Origin: Odontesthes bonariensis
Lineage: Eukaryota; Chordata; Actinopteri; Atheriniformes; Atherinopsidae
Length of the DNA stretch: 64,000 nucleotides
Reading direction: 5' to 3'
Assembly (NCBI RefSeq): GCF_027942865.1
Contig: NC_134507.1
Location: 36,199,711 to 36,263,710 of the forward strand
The first letter of the stretch is position 1. Each line of letters opens with the position of its first letter. Below are positions 20,690-30,790 of the stretch, piece by piece. The position numbers were made by a program, and so were the translations under genes. The notes under the pieces were generated by a model. The model was not told the origin of the DNA and did not search any database. It saw only the letters and a program-made list of their open reading frames with translations.

Positions 20690-21450
20690 TATTTAATTTT
20701 CCAAAGCAAAAGCGTACCATTACCATTACCATTACCCAGTACCATTTAAAATACACGTGTTTACATATATAAACACAGCGCCGTCGAACACCTCTAGTAA
20801 TTTACACTACATAATTAGTTTCAACAAGAGCAATGCATTGACAACTATTATGGGCGGCCATTTTCTTCAAAGCGGTTAACTGTCGAAGAACATTTATGAC
20901 CATGACGCCCTCTGGTGTCAAAACTCGTTCGTAGCTTGTGAAATATAATCCTTTCTTCCCCTATAGTTTATGAAACACATTATCCAAATAAAGAAATGTT
21001 CGTCTTAATGAACAATTCTTTTCAGCATAATTGGGAACCTGCTTAAGCTAGCCCAGGAAAATGTCTTTGTCTTGTGTCAAGGCAAAGACATTTTTCCCCC
21101 AAAAAACGTTTGTAATGAATTATATTTATATTAAATTGACATAATACTTTCTTAAAGAAGGAGACACATATGGCACTAAACATGTTTTTAAAAAACGAAC
21201 TTAACCACTCACCTTTCTCGCAGACTGTACTCACTCGCAATAGCGCGCCGAGCCAAAGCGAGCTGGTGGAAAAGCGCCATTATTGAAAGAATGAATGCAG
21301 GAGAAAATGAGAATGAATGGAGAAGTGAATGCGGAAGGGAGAAAGTAGGAATGCGAGCTTGAATGATGTGAGGAATGCAGGGGAGAATGCGAAAGACGGC
21401 GGCTTCAAAAAGGAGCTGACAGCGATTGTGGAGCTAGCAGGGGACGACAA
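20690..21450. other. No gene; (ACCATT)n patch and a hairpin
   Basis: A short (CCATTA)n run occurs at 20717-20740, with GC-rich sequence toward 21450. The only structured item is the hairpin at 21054-21099. Confidence 0.4.
21054..21099. other. Strong hairpin, AAAATGTCTTTG/CAAAGACATTTT
   Basis: A perfect 12-bp stem, extended to about 14 bp by GG/CC with one bulge, encloses a 13-base loop that can form its own CTTG/CAAG stem. It stands apart from any transposon end that I could identify. A small RNA precursor is conceivable but unsupported. Confidence 0.5.
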
Positions 21451-21453
21451 AGT

Positions 21454-24121
21454 ACTGCGCTCACGCCATCTGCGCTTCGGAGAGGCACGTTCGCGCTAGC
21501 TACACTTGAAAATCGAGTGCCCGTTTACATCGCGTCGTACGGTAAAGCGTGTGAGTGGATTTATGGTGCATTCAAGTGCACCCCATAAATTCAGAAATCT
21601 ATATCGAAGTTGATTTTTCATTTGTTGGAGTATACACCTGTCATTACTTGGTTGTTTTTTTTACTACATTCTTTTTAATGATTAAAACAAAATGATAGAA
21701 CAAAATTGTTGAAGCATATTCAGAATCAAACTCATTTCTGCATAGTCAGATTTGAAAACTTCATTTAGAACCAAATCAAAATGTTCTCTCCACCAGATTC
21801 TTGTTCTACATGTCCCCAGCTACCTCTGTGGTGATTTTCAAGTCATTTCACTGCATCATCTTTTAATAATCTGATGCTGAAATCATACCCAATGCATGAT
21901 GTATATGGCTAGATTAAAAAAATCATAAAAACATAAATTCTAATTGTTTTCTGCAAACTCCAGAATCTTGTTCTACATGTCCCCAGCTACCTCTGTGGTG
22001 ATTTTCAAGTTATTTCACTGCATCTTTTTGTGATTATTTGATGCTGAAATCATCGGTCACATCCCCCCATCTCTTTATATCACTTTTCTTCTTTCCTTTT
22101 TCATAATGTGGTTTCATTTCACCATTTTTGCCTTTTACTTGCTTGATGTCCTTGTATGTGTGTGTGTGAGCATATTCCTTATTGGACATCCAGCCCTACC
22201 TGCACCAGCCCAAATCAACTGGTCATCTCTACCCTGTCTGCACCTCTCATCAGTGCACTACAGCCATAAAGGGAAGAGACAGAACCAAACTTAAATTATC
22301 ACCACAACACCTCACAGTGAGCAGTTTAAAAAATAAGCAAGCTAACTCAAAACTGTGTATGAAGGAGGCCCAGGCATGACCTGATTCTTGACTTGAAATG
22401 ATGTGACGTTGTGGAGCTTTAGCACCACGGACTGGCAATTCCAGAGCTCAGAGCAACAGTGGATGTGACAAATATATATGCAGCATGTAATCTACAACAC
22501 ATCTCCAGATACTCCTATCCTGGCTTTCATGTTGCTTTACTGCTGCATATCCCTAAATATTGAGATTTCAAACACAAGGTTCACGGCTACGTCTGACATA
22601 GCTTTTGTTCATGTTGGAATTAAAAAATACACTGTTAAATAAACAAAACAAACAATTTGTCCTTTTTTTTCAGCTGTTGCCCAGATGTTCCTGTGTAATA
22701 CCATGTATTTTATCGAGATGTGGTTTTATGGGGTTAAATATACCATATCTCTCCATTATTTATCTGCACTCCTTCATTTTTTGACTTATTTCCCTTTTTT
22801 AAGTTTCACATCTCCATGTTAAACTTAATTTTCCAGCTTTTTAGAAAAAGTTTGCATTCATATGACACAGCAAATAAACTATTTCTTGATAACAATTTTA
22901 TGTTGTACACAGCTAGATAGATCACCTATACCCTTAAACCTATAGCCACACTATATCGACAGTGTAGGCATTAGGATGGAAAATAAATTATAGTTTTAGT
23001 TGTGTAACGGCTTAACTGTAATGTCCTCATTATGTGATCTTCACTCATATATAGTTCTGTTAAATCATTTCTAAATATGTTAAATCTGATTGCTACATCA
23101 GATTTATCAATATTAAGTTTCTTTGGGAATCTGAGAAGACATTTTATTCAAATTCTCAACAAAATCTTCCATGCAAGTGGCCACTATGATAGGGTGTATT
23201 TATTAAACTGCTCACTGTGAGGTGTTAGTGCACTGATGAGAGGTGCAGACAAGGTAGAGATGACAAGTTGATTTGGATCTGGTGCTGTCACGCCCATGGA
23301 CTCATGTTTTAAGTTTTTTGTGTTTCGGGTCATGTCTTGGTTTTTGGTTTTGCCATTGCTCGTCTCATCTCGTCTCGTCTCGTCCCGCCCCGCCCCGCCC
23401 CGCCCTGCCGCGCTTTTTGTTTGTACTTTGTTTTTGTTAATAAACCCAGTATTCTATATTGAAGTCCGCATCCGTGTCCTACCTTCACCTCCCCTACACC
23501 CCCCTGACAGGTGCAGGTAGGGCTGGATGTCCAATAAGGAATATGGTCTCACACACACACACACACACACGCACACATACAAGGATATCAAGCAAGTAAA
23601 AGGCAAAAATGGTGAAATGAAACCACATTATGCAAAAGGAAAGAAGAAGAGTGATATAAAGAGATGAGGGGATGTGACCGATGATTTCAGCATCAGATTA
23701 TTAAACAAAGATGCAGTGAAATAACTTGAAAATCACCACAGAGGTAGCTGGGGACATGTAGAACAAGAATCTGGTGGAGTTGGCAGAGAACATTTTGATT
23801 TGGTTCTAAATGAAGTTTTCAAATCTGACTATGCAGAAATGAGTTGATTCTGAAAATGCTTCAATAATTTTGTTCTATCATTTTGTTTTAATCATTAAAA
23901 AGAATGTAGTAAAAAAAACAACCAAGTAATGACAGGTGTATGTATTCCAACAAATGAAAAATCAACTTTGATATAGATTTCTGAGTTTACGGGGTGCACT
24001 TGAATGCACCATAAATCCACTCACACGCTTTACTGTACGACGCGATGTAAACGGGCACTCGATTTTCAAGTGTAGCTAGCGCGACCGTGCCTCTCCGAAG
24101 CGCAGATGGCGTGACTGCAGT
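21454..24121. mobile_element. Foldback element with ~0.8-kb inverted arms
   Basis: The left arm (about 21454-22285) and right arm (about 23215-24121, less a solo LTR) are inverted copies. Shared landmarks include CACGCCATCTGCGCTTCGGA, TTGTTCTACATGTCCCCAGC, ATTGGACATCCAGCCCTACC and AGTGCACTGATGAGAGGTGC in the two orientations. The outermost bases are ACTGC(G/A)(C/G)TCACGCC. The arms hold an internal repeat containing CTACATGTCCCCAGCTACCT. About 900 bp of AT-rich non-coding loop lies between them. A related single arm is embedded at 44897-45440. No transposase is present, so mobilisation would be in trans; the superfamily is unknown. Confidence 0.8.
23286..23509 (+). mobile_element. Solo LTR (Gypsy-like), TSD GGTGC
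   Basis: TGTCACGCCC ... CCCCCTGACA, bordered by GGTGC on both sides (23281-23285, 23510-23514). An AATAAA signal lies at 23439-23444 and a (TCTCG/CCCGC)n pentamer tract at 23364-23405. The start TGTCACGCCC is common among fish Gypsy LTRs; the family is inferred. It sits in the right arm of the foldback element and is absent from the left arm, so it is younger. Confidence 0.9.
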
Positions 24122-24164
24122 GGCTGAAAGAGGGCGGAGACAGAAAGAAACTCGAGGTTTCTTG

Positions 24165-24385
24165 AATAAAACCTGGTCCCGACCAGGTTAGGTTCAGAGA
24201 GTCTGTTACTACGGTAACTGACCGAGAGGTTAAGTTACCTCTCTGTGTGAAACAGAGGCTAGAGTTACCCCTCTTTCTCTGGGTTGAGTTACCTCCCTTT
24301 GTGAAACGGAAAACTCAGGGTTTCCCTTATTTCAGGGTTAATCAACTCAGAGTTTTCACTAAACCTGCTACGTGAAACGGACCTC
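24165..24385. mobile_element. Second copy of the GAGGTCCGTTTCACG-ended MITE
   Basis: CAGGTTAGGTTCAGAGAGTC through CTGCTACGTGAAACGGACCTC matches 8140-8340 at high identity. The left half is missing or very short here. Confidence 0.6.
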
Positions 24386-24421
24386 TGCTCTTTATTCTTT
24401 CATCAGTTTTATGAACCATGT

Positions 24422-24493
24422 GGCGCTGTGGCCTGTTGGTCAAAGTGCCTGTCTAGTAAACAGGAGATCCTGGGTTCAAATCCCAGCTGTGCC
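24422..24493 (+). tRNA. tRNA-Thr (AGT), single copy away from the cluster
   Basis: GGCGCTGTGGCCTGTTGG, anticodon loop CTAGTAA (AGU) in a CCTGT/ACAGG stem, and T arm CTGGGTTCAAATCCCAG. The acceptor GGCGCTG/CTGTGCC has one T-T mismatch. The D arm has CCTG in place of CTTAG, altering the A box. Flanks match the tandem Thr units at 4161-5500 inverted, so the whole unit was copied about 19 kb away. Confidence 0.8.
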
Positions 24494-24743
24494 TTATGGT
24501 GTTATTATGTACGTCAACATGGTGCCATAACTGTTTACAGCAGTGCTTCAGGGGCCCGTTGCACAAAACTAAGATAAGGGATTAAGCCGGGATATGTTGG
24601 CTATCCTGGATCAACTTATCCGTGATCCAGTTGCACAAAAGTGGGATGGAAGTGGGATATGTTCAGACCTAAGTTACCATGGAGATTTATTCTGTGAAGC
24701 TAGCCTGCTCCAGACCAGGCTAAGTTCCAGGATCTCCTTAGGC

Positions 24744-25340
24744 CCCATCCACACGTAGCCGGGTATCTGCTAAAACGAATATATTGAGTGAGATTCTCAC
24801 ATCACCACTGACCAGCGACCGCAAATTGAATTTGCTCCCGGGCTAGTCTAGTCACTTGTGGTCGTTTTGCGAGGCTGAAAATCGAAACTTAATCAAGCCA
24901 ATCAAATCGTGAGGAGCGGGGTCGGGGCCGGGCTACCTAGTGACAACAGAGGTGCTACGTTTCAGTGTGTAGTTCCAGAGAGAGGTAAACAGTGGCTGCG
25001 CCCAGCCAACAGGCTTTCGAGTTGGCTTTGGCAGCAACTCTAGAAGATTTAAATATAAATTTTTCTTTGCGAGACGAACAGATAACTGCACTTAAGTTTT
25101 TCTTGAAAAAAAAGGACGTTTTCGGAGTTTTGCTCACCGGGTACGGTAAAAGTTTAATTTACCAGCTTGCTCTGTTGGTGGGACGACGCTCTGATTGGTT
25201 GTTGCGCCATCCTATTGCGTGGCATTGAGTGCAGACGCAACTTGACAGACAACCGTTTATCCCGCCCACACTGCTATCCAGCGTCAATAAAAGCTGTACA
25301 GGTCTGGCTTGCTAGGCCAGTGAGAAGGAGTTTACGATGG
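24744..25340 (+). pseudogene. RecQ-like helicase N-terminal fragment inside transposon DNA
   Basis: An ATG at 24992 opens a 78-codon frame with LRDEQITALKFFLKKKDVFG then VLLTGYGKSLIYQL. This is motif 0 (Q-rich start) and motif I (Walker A, TGYGKS) of RecQ/DEAD-type helicases, about residues 26-60. The frame then runs out; motif II (DExH) and later motifs are absent. The segment begins with GGCCCCATCCACACGTAGCC, nearly identical to the transposon end at 287. The helicase piece may therefore belong to an element that captured or encodes a RecQ-like gene. The family assignment rests on two motifs. Confidence 0.6.
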
Positions 25341-25360
25341 CGACAACATGATCAGTGTTG

Positions 25361-26272
25361 TCGTTCAGTGCAAAACTATCATTGTACATTCAGCAAGTGA
25401 AAAGCAGAAGATTTCAGCACTTCCCCTCTATCTCAAAGATGCTGGACAGTCACACAGGTGCAGCCAGCGTTTTAAATGTGTCCAAGTATTGTGACTCTTA
25501 TCAAGGCTTGGACAGGAGTTTGCTGACAGATTCAGTGACTTTGAGAAACTTGAGCCCTGTGTGACATTTATGGCCAACCCTTTCATGAATGTGGACATAA
25601 GTGAGATTTCAGGACAGATGGCTGAACTTTTCTGAGTCGATCCTGTGGAAATGGAAATGGAGGTTATAAACCTTCAAAACAATGTGCAGTTAAAGTCTCA
25701 GCAGCATTCACAGCATTTCTGGAGCTTGGTAGAGCCATATGATTATGAAAATCTTCACCAAGCAGCTCTGAAAATGTCTGCTTTGTTTGGGTCTACATAC
25801 CTCTGTGAGTCAGCTTTTTCTGACATAAATATCCTGAAATCAAAGCTCAGAACGAGACTGACTGATGAACATTTAAATGACTCCATAAGAGTGAACTTAA
25901 GTGGATACACTCCAGCATACACCTCTCTTGCTGACTCCTTGCAGTGTCAGTCATCTCACTGGCTAAAAAAGCTGAACTTCTGAACACATTCTCACACACA
26001 CACACTCACACACACACACCTTCACTGCTCAACATTGAACTGAACTAAATGGTTTTTATTGTGAATGCCATTTTTGTTCTTTATTTTTTATGTTTTAATA
26101 CAGAATGTGAGATGTGGACAGTAACATATTGCAAATGTTCAAGAAAAGAAGGCTTATTGAGTTTGTTTGTTCAAAATGAGCGATGATAATAAATGTTACA
26201 AAACACAAGTAGCTCTCGGCCATTTTTATTTTGTGAAAGTAGTTCTCAGAGGGAAAAAGGTTGGAGACCCCT
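25361..26272 (+). pseudogene. hAT (Charlie-like) transposase, C-terminal half
   Basis: After a frameshift near 25500 the sequence reads FSDFEKLEPCVTFMANPFMN, then a stop at 25633, then VNLQNNVQLKSQQ-like sequence at 25660 and the dimerisation block FGSTYLCESAFSDINILKSK followed by LRTRLTDEHLNDSIRV. This is the hAT C-terminal dimerisation region seen in ZBED5-like and SCAND3-like proteins. The 3' UTR ends GGTTGGAGACCCCTG, a Charlie-type terminus, at 26272. The left terminus was not found. The catalytic N-terminal half is missing. Confidence 0.75.
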
Positions 26273-26723
26273 GCTCCAGAGGGTCTGCAAATGGAGTGAG
26301 CAGAAAAGGCTGGCAGGCATACCCTCTGTCACCCAGCAATACACCCAGGAATTCACCTGTGAATACAAAATGTTACCATCACAACCTCATAAGTAGTGAC
26401 AGTCTAAACACAGCCATGAAGTTAAAAGTGGTTATCAATAGAGGTTCTGTGGCTCACCTTATGATGGGCGCCGATAGATCTCTGAGTTCCGAAACACTCG
26501 GGAGTCGTGGACCGAGCCGGGCCACTTTGCCACAACATTACTGAACAAATAGTCAGCATTGCAGACCATCTGAAATAAGATGTTAAACCAATTAATGCAC
26601 ATCACAGGCAATGTACAGTGTTCATTAATTAACTTTATCAAAAGTCATGTTCACCTGTACATTAATGCTGTGGAAGTTTTTCCTGTTCACAAAATCCCCC
26701 TCATGGCCACCTGAGGAAACCTG
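26273..26723 (-). pseudogene. HARBI1-like PIF/Harbinger transposase, three exon remnants
   Basis: Minus-strand exons: 26723-26656 encodes SSGGHEGDFVNRKNFHSINV; 26572-26459 encodes VAKWPGSVHDSRVFRNSEIY (the SWPG.vHDsrvfr block holding a catalytic Asp); 26358-26273 encodes GVLLGDRGYACQPFLLTPFA. Splice sites are plausible (TATTTCAG, TATTCACAG acceptors; GTGAAC and GTGAGC donors). Exon 2 ends in a TAA. The coding sequence is cut after TPFAD where the hAT entered. Function in life: DDE transposase cutting the TIRs with help from the Myb-like partner. Confidence 0.8.
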
Positions 26724-26928
26724 TAATACGATGCAATGAGTATCTTACTCTGAATGTTAACATTGTAATTGTAACTGTAATTTAAAAAAAAAAAATTTCT
26801 TACCTGCAATCCTATAAAACTCCTCCTACAAATATGTTTTCAAATATGTTAATTAACATTTGATTTGGATTGTAGCCTAATTGTGATAGTTTCAGTGGAG
26901 TGGTGAGTGTGTATTTGTGCACTACTTA

Positions 26929-27087
26929 CGCATTCAGGCGGTCAGCAATGGTTTGCCACGCTTGCTCCCTTTGTTTTTTAACTGTGGCAGTATTTCCTTT
27001 TTGTTTTATTTTCTCCTTCACCTCTTCATATGCTTCCATTAATAATTATTGCTCCGCTAGGGAGAAATACGCCGCCCTTGTTGCCAT
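26929..27087 (-). pseudogene. Myb/SANT-like Harbinger accessory protein
   Basis: From ATG 27087 the minus strand reads MATRAAYFSLAEQ, an in-frame TAA, then LLMEAYEEVKEKIKQKGNTA and REQAWQTIADRLNA. This is the trihelix/Myb-SANT fold at the start of Harbinger accessory proteins (W..IadrlNa ends the domain). One stop is seen and only the first exon is recognisable. Confidence 0.75.
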
Positions 27088-27339
27088 GGTGAATCAGTTA
27101 ATCTATGATCGATCGTGGGGTCTGTTTAAGCAAGCCGTGTGCAGCACTTATCCAGGATCGCTTTCACCTGGGTTAATGAATCCGTGTCTGCTCATCCTGG
27201 CTTGGCCTTTGTGCAACCAACTAAGCCTGGGCGCCCATGTTTTGGATTCCTTGAACCTGGCTAAGTAACTCATCCTGGATGTCTAAATCTTACTTTTGTG
27301 CAATGGGCCCTCGGTTCGGTTCCACCTGAACCCAAAACA

Positions 27340-27545
27340 TTTCATCCGGAGCCAAAAGCTTCCATCCAATTTCAATTCAAATTCAAAAATACTTTATTTA
27401 TCCCAGAGGGATATTAAATGTTGATGTAACTCAATTAAATCAAGGAGTTATTATAAATGCTGACGGCTGTGGGCAGGAAAGATTTCCTGTAGCGGTCCGT
27501 TTTGCATCCAAACTGAAGAAGCCTTTGACTGAAGAGTCAAAGGGT
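27340..27545 (-). repeat. Rex1-like relic, antisense
   Basis: AATACTTTATTTATCCCAGA matches the reversed Rex1 tail, and GGCAGGAAAGATTTCCTGTA plus CTGAAGAAGCCTTTGACTGA match its reversed coding end. No open frame remains. Confidence 0.55.
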
Positions 27546-27856
27546 TAGGGTTAGGGGTACCATCAATCTAAATTTCTAAACAACTAAAGCTGACATATGA
27601 GTTTATTATTTAATTTTTTTTAACTAGAATTATATTACGGTGGAATTCTGCAGTTAAAGAAAGAGGAAAACCTCCATTTAACCACGAGTTACAGCAGATT
27701 AAATCTATAAGTTAGTGTAAATATAAATATATATGGTGAGAAACACCAACTTCATGGTCGCACTGGAGGAAACTCAGGTATTCTGCAGAAGCACAGGAGT
27801 TCATCCCCTTCAGATCATGAATATCTGACGTTGAATCCTGTTTTTAAAAGAATCTG

Positions 27857-28661
27857 TAGCCCCTTTCACACTGAGACCCACTACCTGAGCGGGTCCAAAT
27901 TGCCACTTCGACCCGCATCGAGCAATGTGAACGCTTTGCGTATTAGGTGATCCGTGTCACCTGAAGCAGAGTTCAGGGGGCGTTGCCTAGTGGCAGAGCG
28001 TCACATGAAACACATAAAATGCTGGGCGTGTACAATGACGTAGGCCCAAGCCATGCGTCGGAGGTAGGGTTAAATACACCTTGAGGACTTGTTTTTGCAA
28101 TTGTATATGCAGTTCATGGAGATGTTATTTTACGGGGTGTGGATGGTCACAACGTGGGATGCTGCCGAAGAACATATGCGGAGAATACAAGAGCACTATA
28201 ATCTCCAAGTTAAAGAAATCCAGCGACAATTTGAAGTAGAAGAACGCGAACAGCCAGCCCTTCCAGCAGAGGTCCATCTTTCACCGTCCCGACATGTGGC
28301 GGTAAATAACATCCTCTGCTCGGAGGCTGAGGAGCTCATGGACCTCCTTGTCTCCCCAGTTGGCCATCTTCAAAAACGTCTCGAACTTGAAGTAAAACAG
28401 AGTGAAACTTGTCCACACCTGTCGCTGTTGCTCTGAATCAGCTGTCCATTCTGTCTTTTAAACTCCTCATGTCACGCCCACGTCCGACCCGCGTCAATTG
28501 CTTTCACATCAAACTCGGCTCGGCAAAAAGACTAGGGTCCGACGCGGGTCGAAAGGCGAGTCGAGTTGACACGCCAGCCCGGGTCGTCAGTGTGAAAGGA
28601 ACAGCGGACACGCTAAATTCACGAATTAAACGCGGGTTCTTCCTCAGTGTGAAAGGGGCTA
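27857..28661. mobile_element. DNA element, TIR TAGCCCCTTTCACACTGAG
   Basis: A perfect 19-bp inverted repeat, TAGCCCCTTTCACACTGAG at 27857-27875 and its complement at 28643-28661, encloses 805 bp. Further mirrored blocks (CGGGTCGA, GTCAGTGTGAAAGG) lie inside. No unambiguous target duplication. It is probably non-autonomous and carries a short frame. Confidence 0.8.
28089..28436 (+). CDS. Hypothetical short helical protein in the TAGCCCC element
   Basis: A frame of 115 codons. Its centre, EEHMRRIQEHYNLQVKEIQR then QFEVEEREQ, is strongly charged and likely helical or coiled-coil. I recognise no family. The first 20 residues are hydrophobic. It may be a chance frame or a scrap of the element's accessory gene. 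Confidence 0.3.
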   Translation: MFLQLYMQFMEMLFYGVWMVTTWDAAEEHMRRIQEHYNLQVKEIQRQFEVEEREQPALPAEVHLSPSRHVAVNNILCSEAEELMDLLVSPVGHLQKRLELEVKQSETCPHLSLLL

Positions 28662-28664
28662 ATG

Positions 28665-30785
28665 AGAAATCCCCACCAGTGAGACGACACTGCCACCAGG
28701 AGGTCAGATTGGAACATTACACTATTGTTTGAATCCAGCACTGTGTTCTTCAACAACCTTCAGTTTTACAGATCATTACGGAGGTGGAAAAAGTGAACAC
28801 AAACTACTGAAAAACACTGAAGCACAGAAGCAGCGCTCAGTGTGCTTTGGGAGCAGGAACCCCAGAAAGACTTCTGGGGACTGAGGGTATTTTCCTCATT
28901 TTTACGTCCCTTCATTCATTTGCCTTTTTCAAGCACTTGTTATTACTTCTTTGAATTGGCTGATGAGACAATTCTTCATGCTGCTTCCTGATTTTGATTA
29001 GTTTCAGGTGTAGTCTGAGTAAGAGGAGAGAATAATGCAAAACAAGAAACTGCAGCACTGATCAGACACGGCTGGATCTCAACAGGAAACACTCACTGAG
29101 AACCAGATCTAACGTGTGACTTCCACTGTGAGTCAGCTCAGTTACAAACTGGGTTTAACTTCTGAGGTTGGTCTCTGACTGAGGGACTGTCTCTGTCACG
29201 CTAACAGCCCCCCGGCTGGCTCGCCATGTTTTGCCACATATACACAACATGACGGGGTTCATTCGGGGGAGGTGACTTCACTGATGACCATCTGCATACA
29301 GGAAGACAGTCCTGCGTAACATTCAGTCGCTACAGCGACTGTCTTGCATTTCTGGTGGCTACTTCCTGTTCAGCCAGGACCGTAGCGCCAGTCGCTAACA
29401 CACAAAAATCACAGCTGATCACATCTTTAGACCAAAGTGGGATTTGTCGGTGAGATTCTCCCACTGTGAGCGGCACAAAGCGCTTTCTAAGAAACTCTTA
29501 AGGACATAATAGCTGTGGGGACGTAGTTACCACAAGAACACAATACAACTCCAAGTCTGTGCTGAACATTTTCCACTGAAATGCTCAGGGTACGCCAAAC
29601 ACAGTCAGCTTAAAACTAAAGGGAACAAAAACAGCCTGAAGCAGGTTTAAATCATCAGCGTTTGAGTTTGTAGATACAATCCAATAAAGTATAAGGGTGT
29701 CATGTGCACACTCTGCCACCGGGTGTTCTGGGTAAGTTGTGTAGCCGTCGGGGCAGAAGAAGAAGAAGAGTTGTGGAATAAAACAATGTGAGCAGCGCGA
29801 CTGAGAGCATCTGAGATTACAGCAGAATGTCTGTTTGGTAAATCTGCTCAGTACCTGATTGTGTGAGTAACTGAGCAGTTGTAGAAGCAACAAACAGATC
29901 AGCTCAGTTTTCTCCTGTTAAACGGTTCAATTCAAAGTACCGTTAGCCTGCTTAGCTGCCTTTTCCCTCAGTGCAGCCATGACGTTTGGACTAAAATGCG
30001 TTCACACATCTGATTCCAACACAACAGACATTTGAAAGAGTTTCACAGCTTGAAGTTGAGCCTTGTGCCCTTTTAGTGTTGGAACAGCCTTAACTTTCAG
30101 CTTCAGTCATGAGCATCATACAGCTGTCTGGGAAGTACAGGGAACAACTCCAAACCTTTTTCAGACTGCGTTAAAGATTTCTGGGTCTTTGGGGAAGATG
30201 ATAAGGGTCAACTTTCCCTCGTAACGAAACACACATTGTCTTCAAAAATATTTGTGTAGCAAGAACAGGAAAAGAATGAGAAAAGTTAACATCTGACCTT
30301 TAATGAAATGCAGAACAATGAAATACAGACGAGTGTAAAGCTTGACTTCACATCAAACTGAAATGAAATATTGCTTCTTCAGATGTTTACATAAATACCC
30401 ACAGCTGGTGCAAAGCTACTTTGTGGATCTTAACTTTAAACAAAACAAATATGTTCAGTATAACAGAATAAACATGTTTCTACTTTCAAACAGACTGCAT
30501 TTTGTTCTGTCCATCAACTCACAATTGATGCCATGTTTGTCTTGAATGTCAGGAGATCCGTCCCCAGTTAAAGCAATCCCAACAAATTATAAAGCACTTT
30601 CAATGGTTCTTCAAACATGTGCTCCCCACAGAACATTCAGAACTAAAGTCCTGACAAGAGAAGGTGGTAATCCACAAAGAAGATTTTTAATCTGAACAAA
30701 GGGGCAAGGCTTTTGATTGGTAGTTCCTGCTGATGCTCTTAGGTGAATGTTTGCTTATCTGCCGTGAAAATTGTTGTTGATTTAA
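28665..30785. other. No recognisable gene; may include 3' UTR of the zinc-finger gene
   Basis: Unassigned sequence of moderate GC content. The part just below 30790 lies downstream of the minus-strand zinc-finger stop codon and could be its 3' UTR. No polyadenylation site was chosen with confidence. Confidence 0.4.
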
Positions 30786-30790
30786 GCCAA

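Larger units (their letters stand above)
24552..27310 (-). mobile_element. PIF/Harbinger transposon, TIR GGGCCC(G/A)TTGCACAAAA
   Basis: Left GGGCCCGTTGCACAAAA and right, reversed, GGGCCCATTGCACAAAA are near-perfect terminal inverted repeats. Between them, on the minus strand, lie both genes expected of an autonomous Harbinger: a Myb/SANT-like protein (26929-27087) and a HARBI1-like transposase (26273-26723). The left part is replaced by RecQ-like sequence and a hAT (about 24744-26272). No clear 3-bp target duplication was found. Confidence 0.8.

Noticed and set aside
29585-29893. Minus-strand 102-codon frame
   Set aside because: No recognised motif, no splice or neighbour support; composition not convincing.
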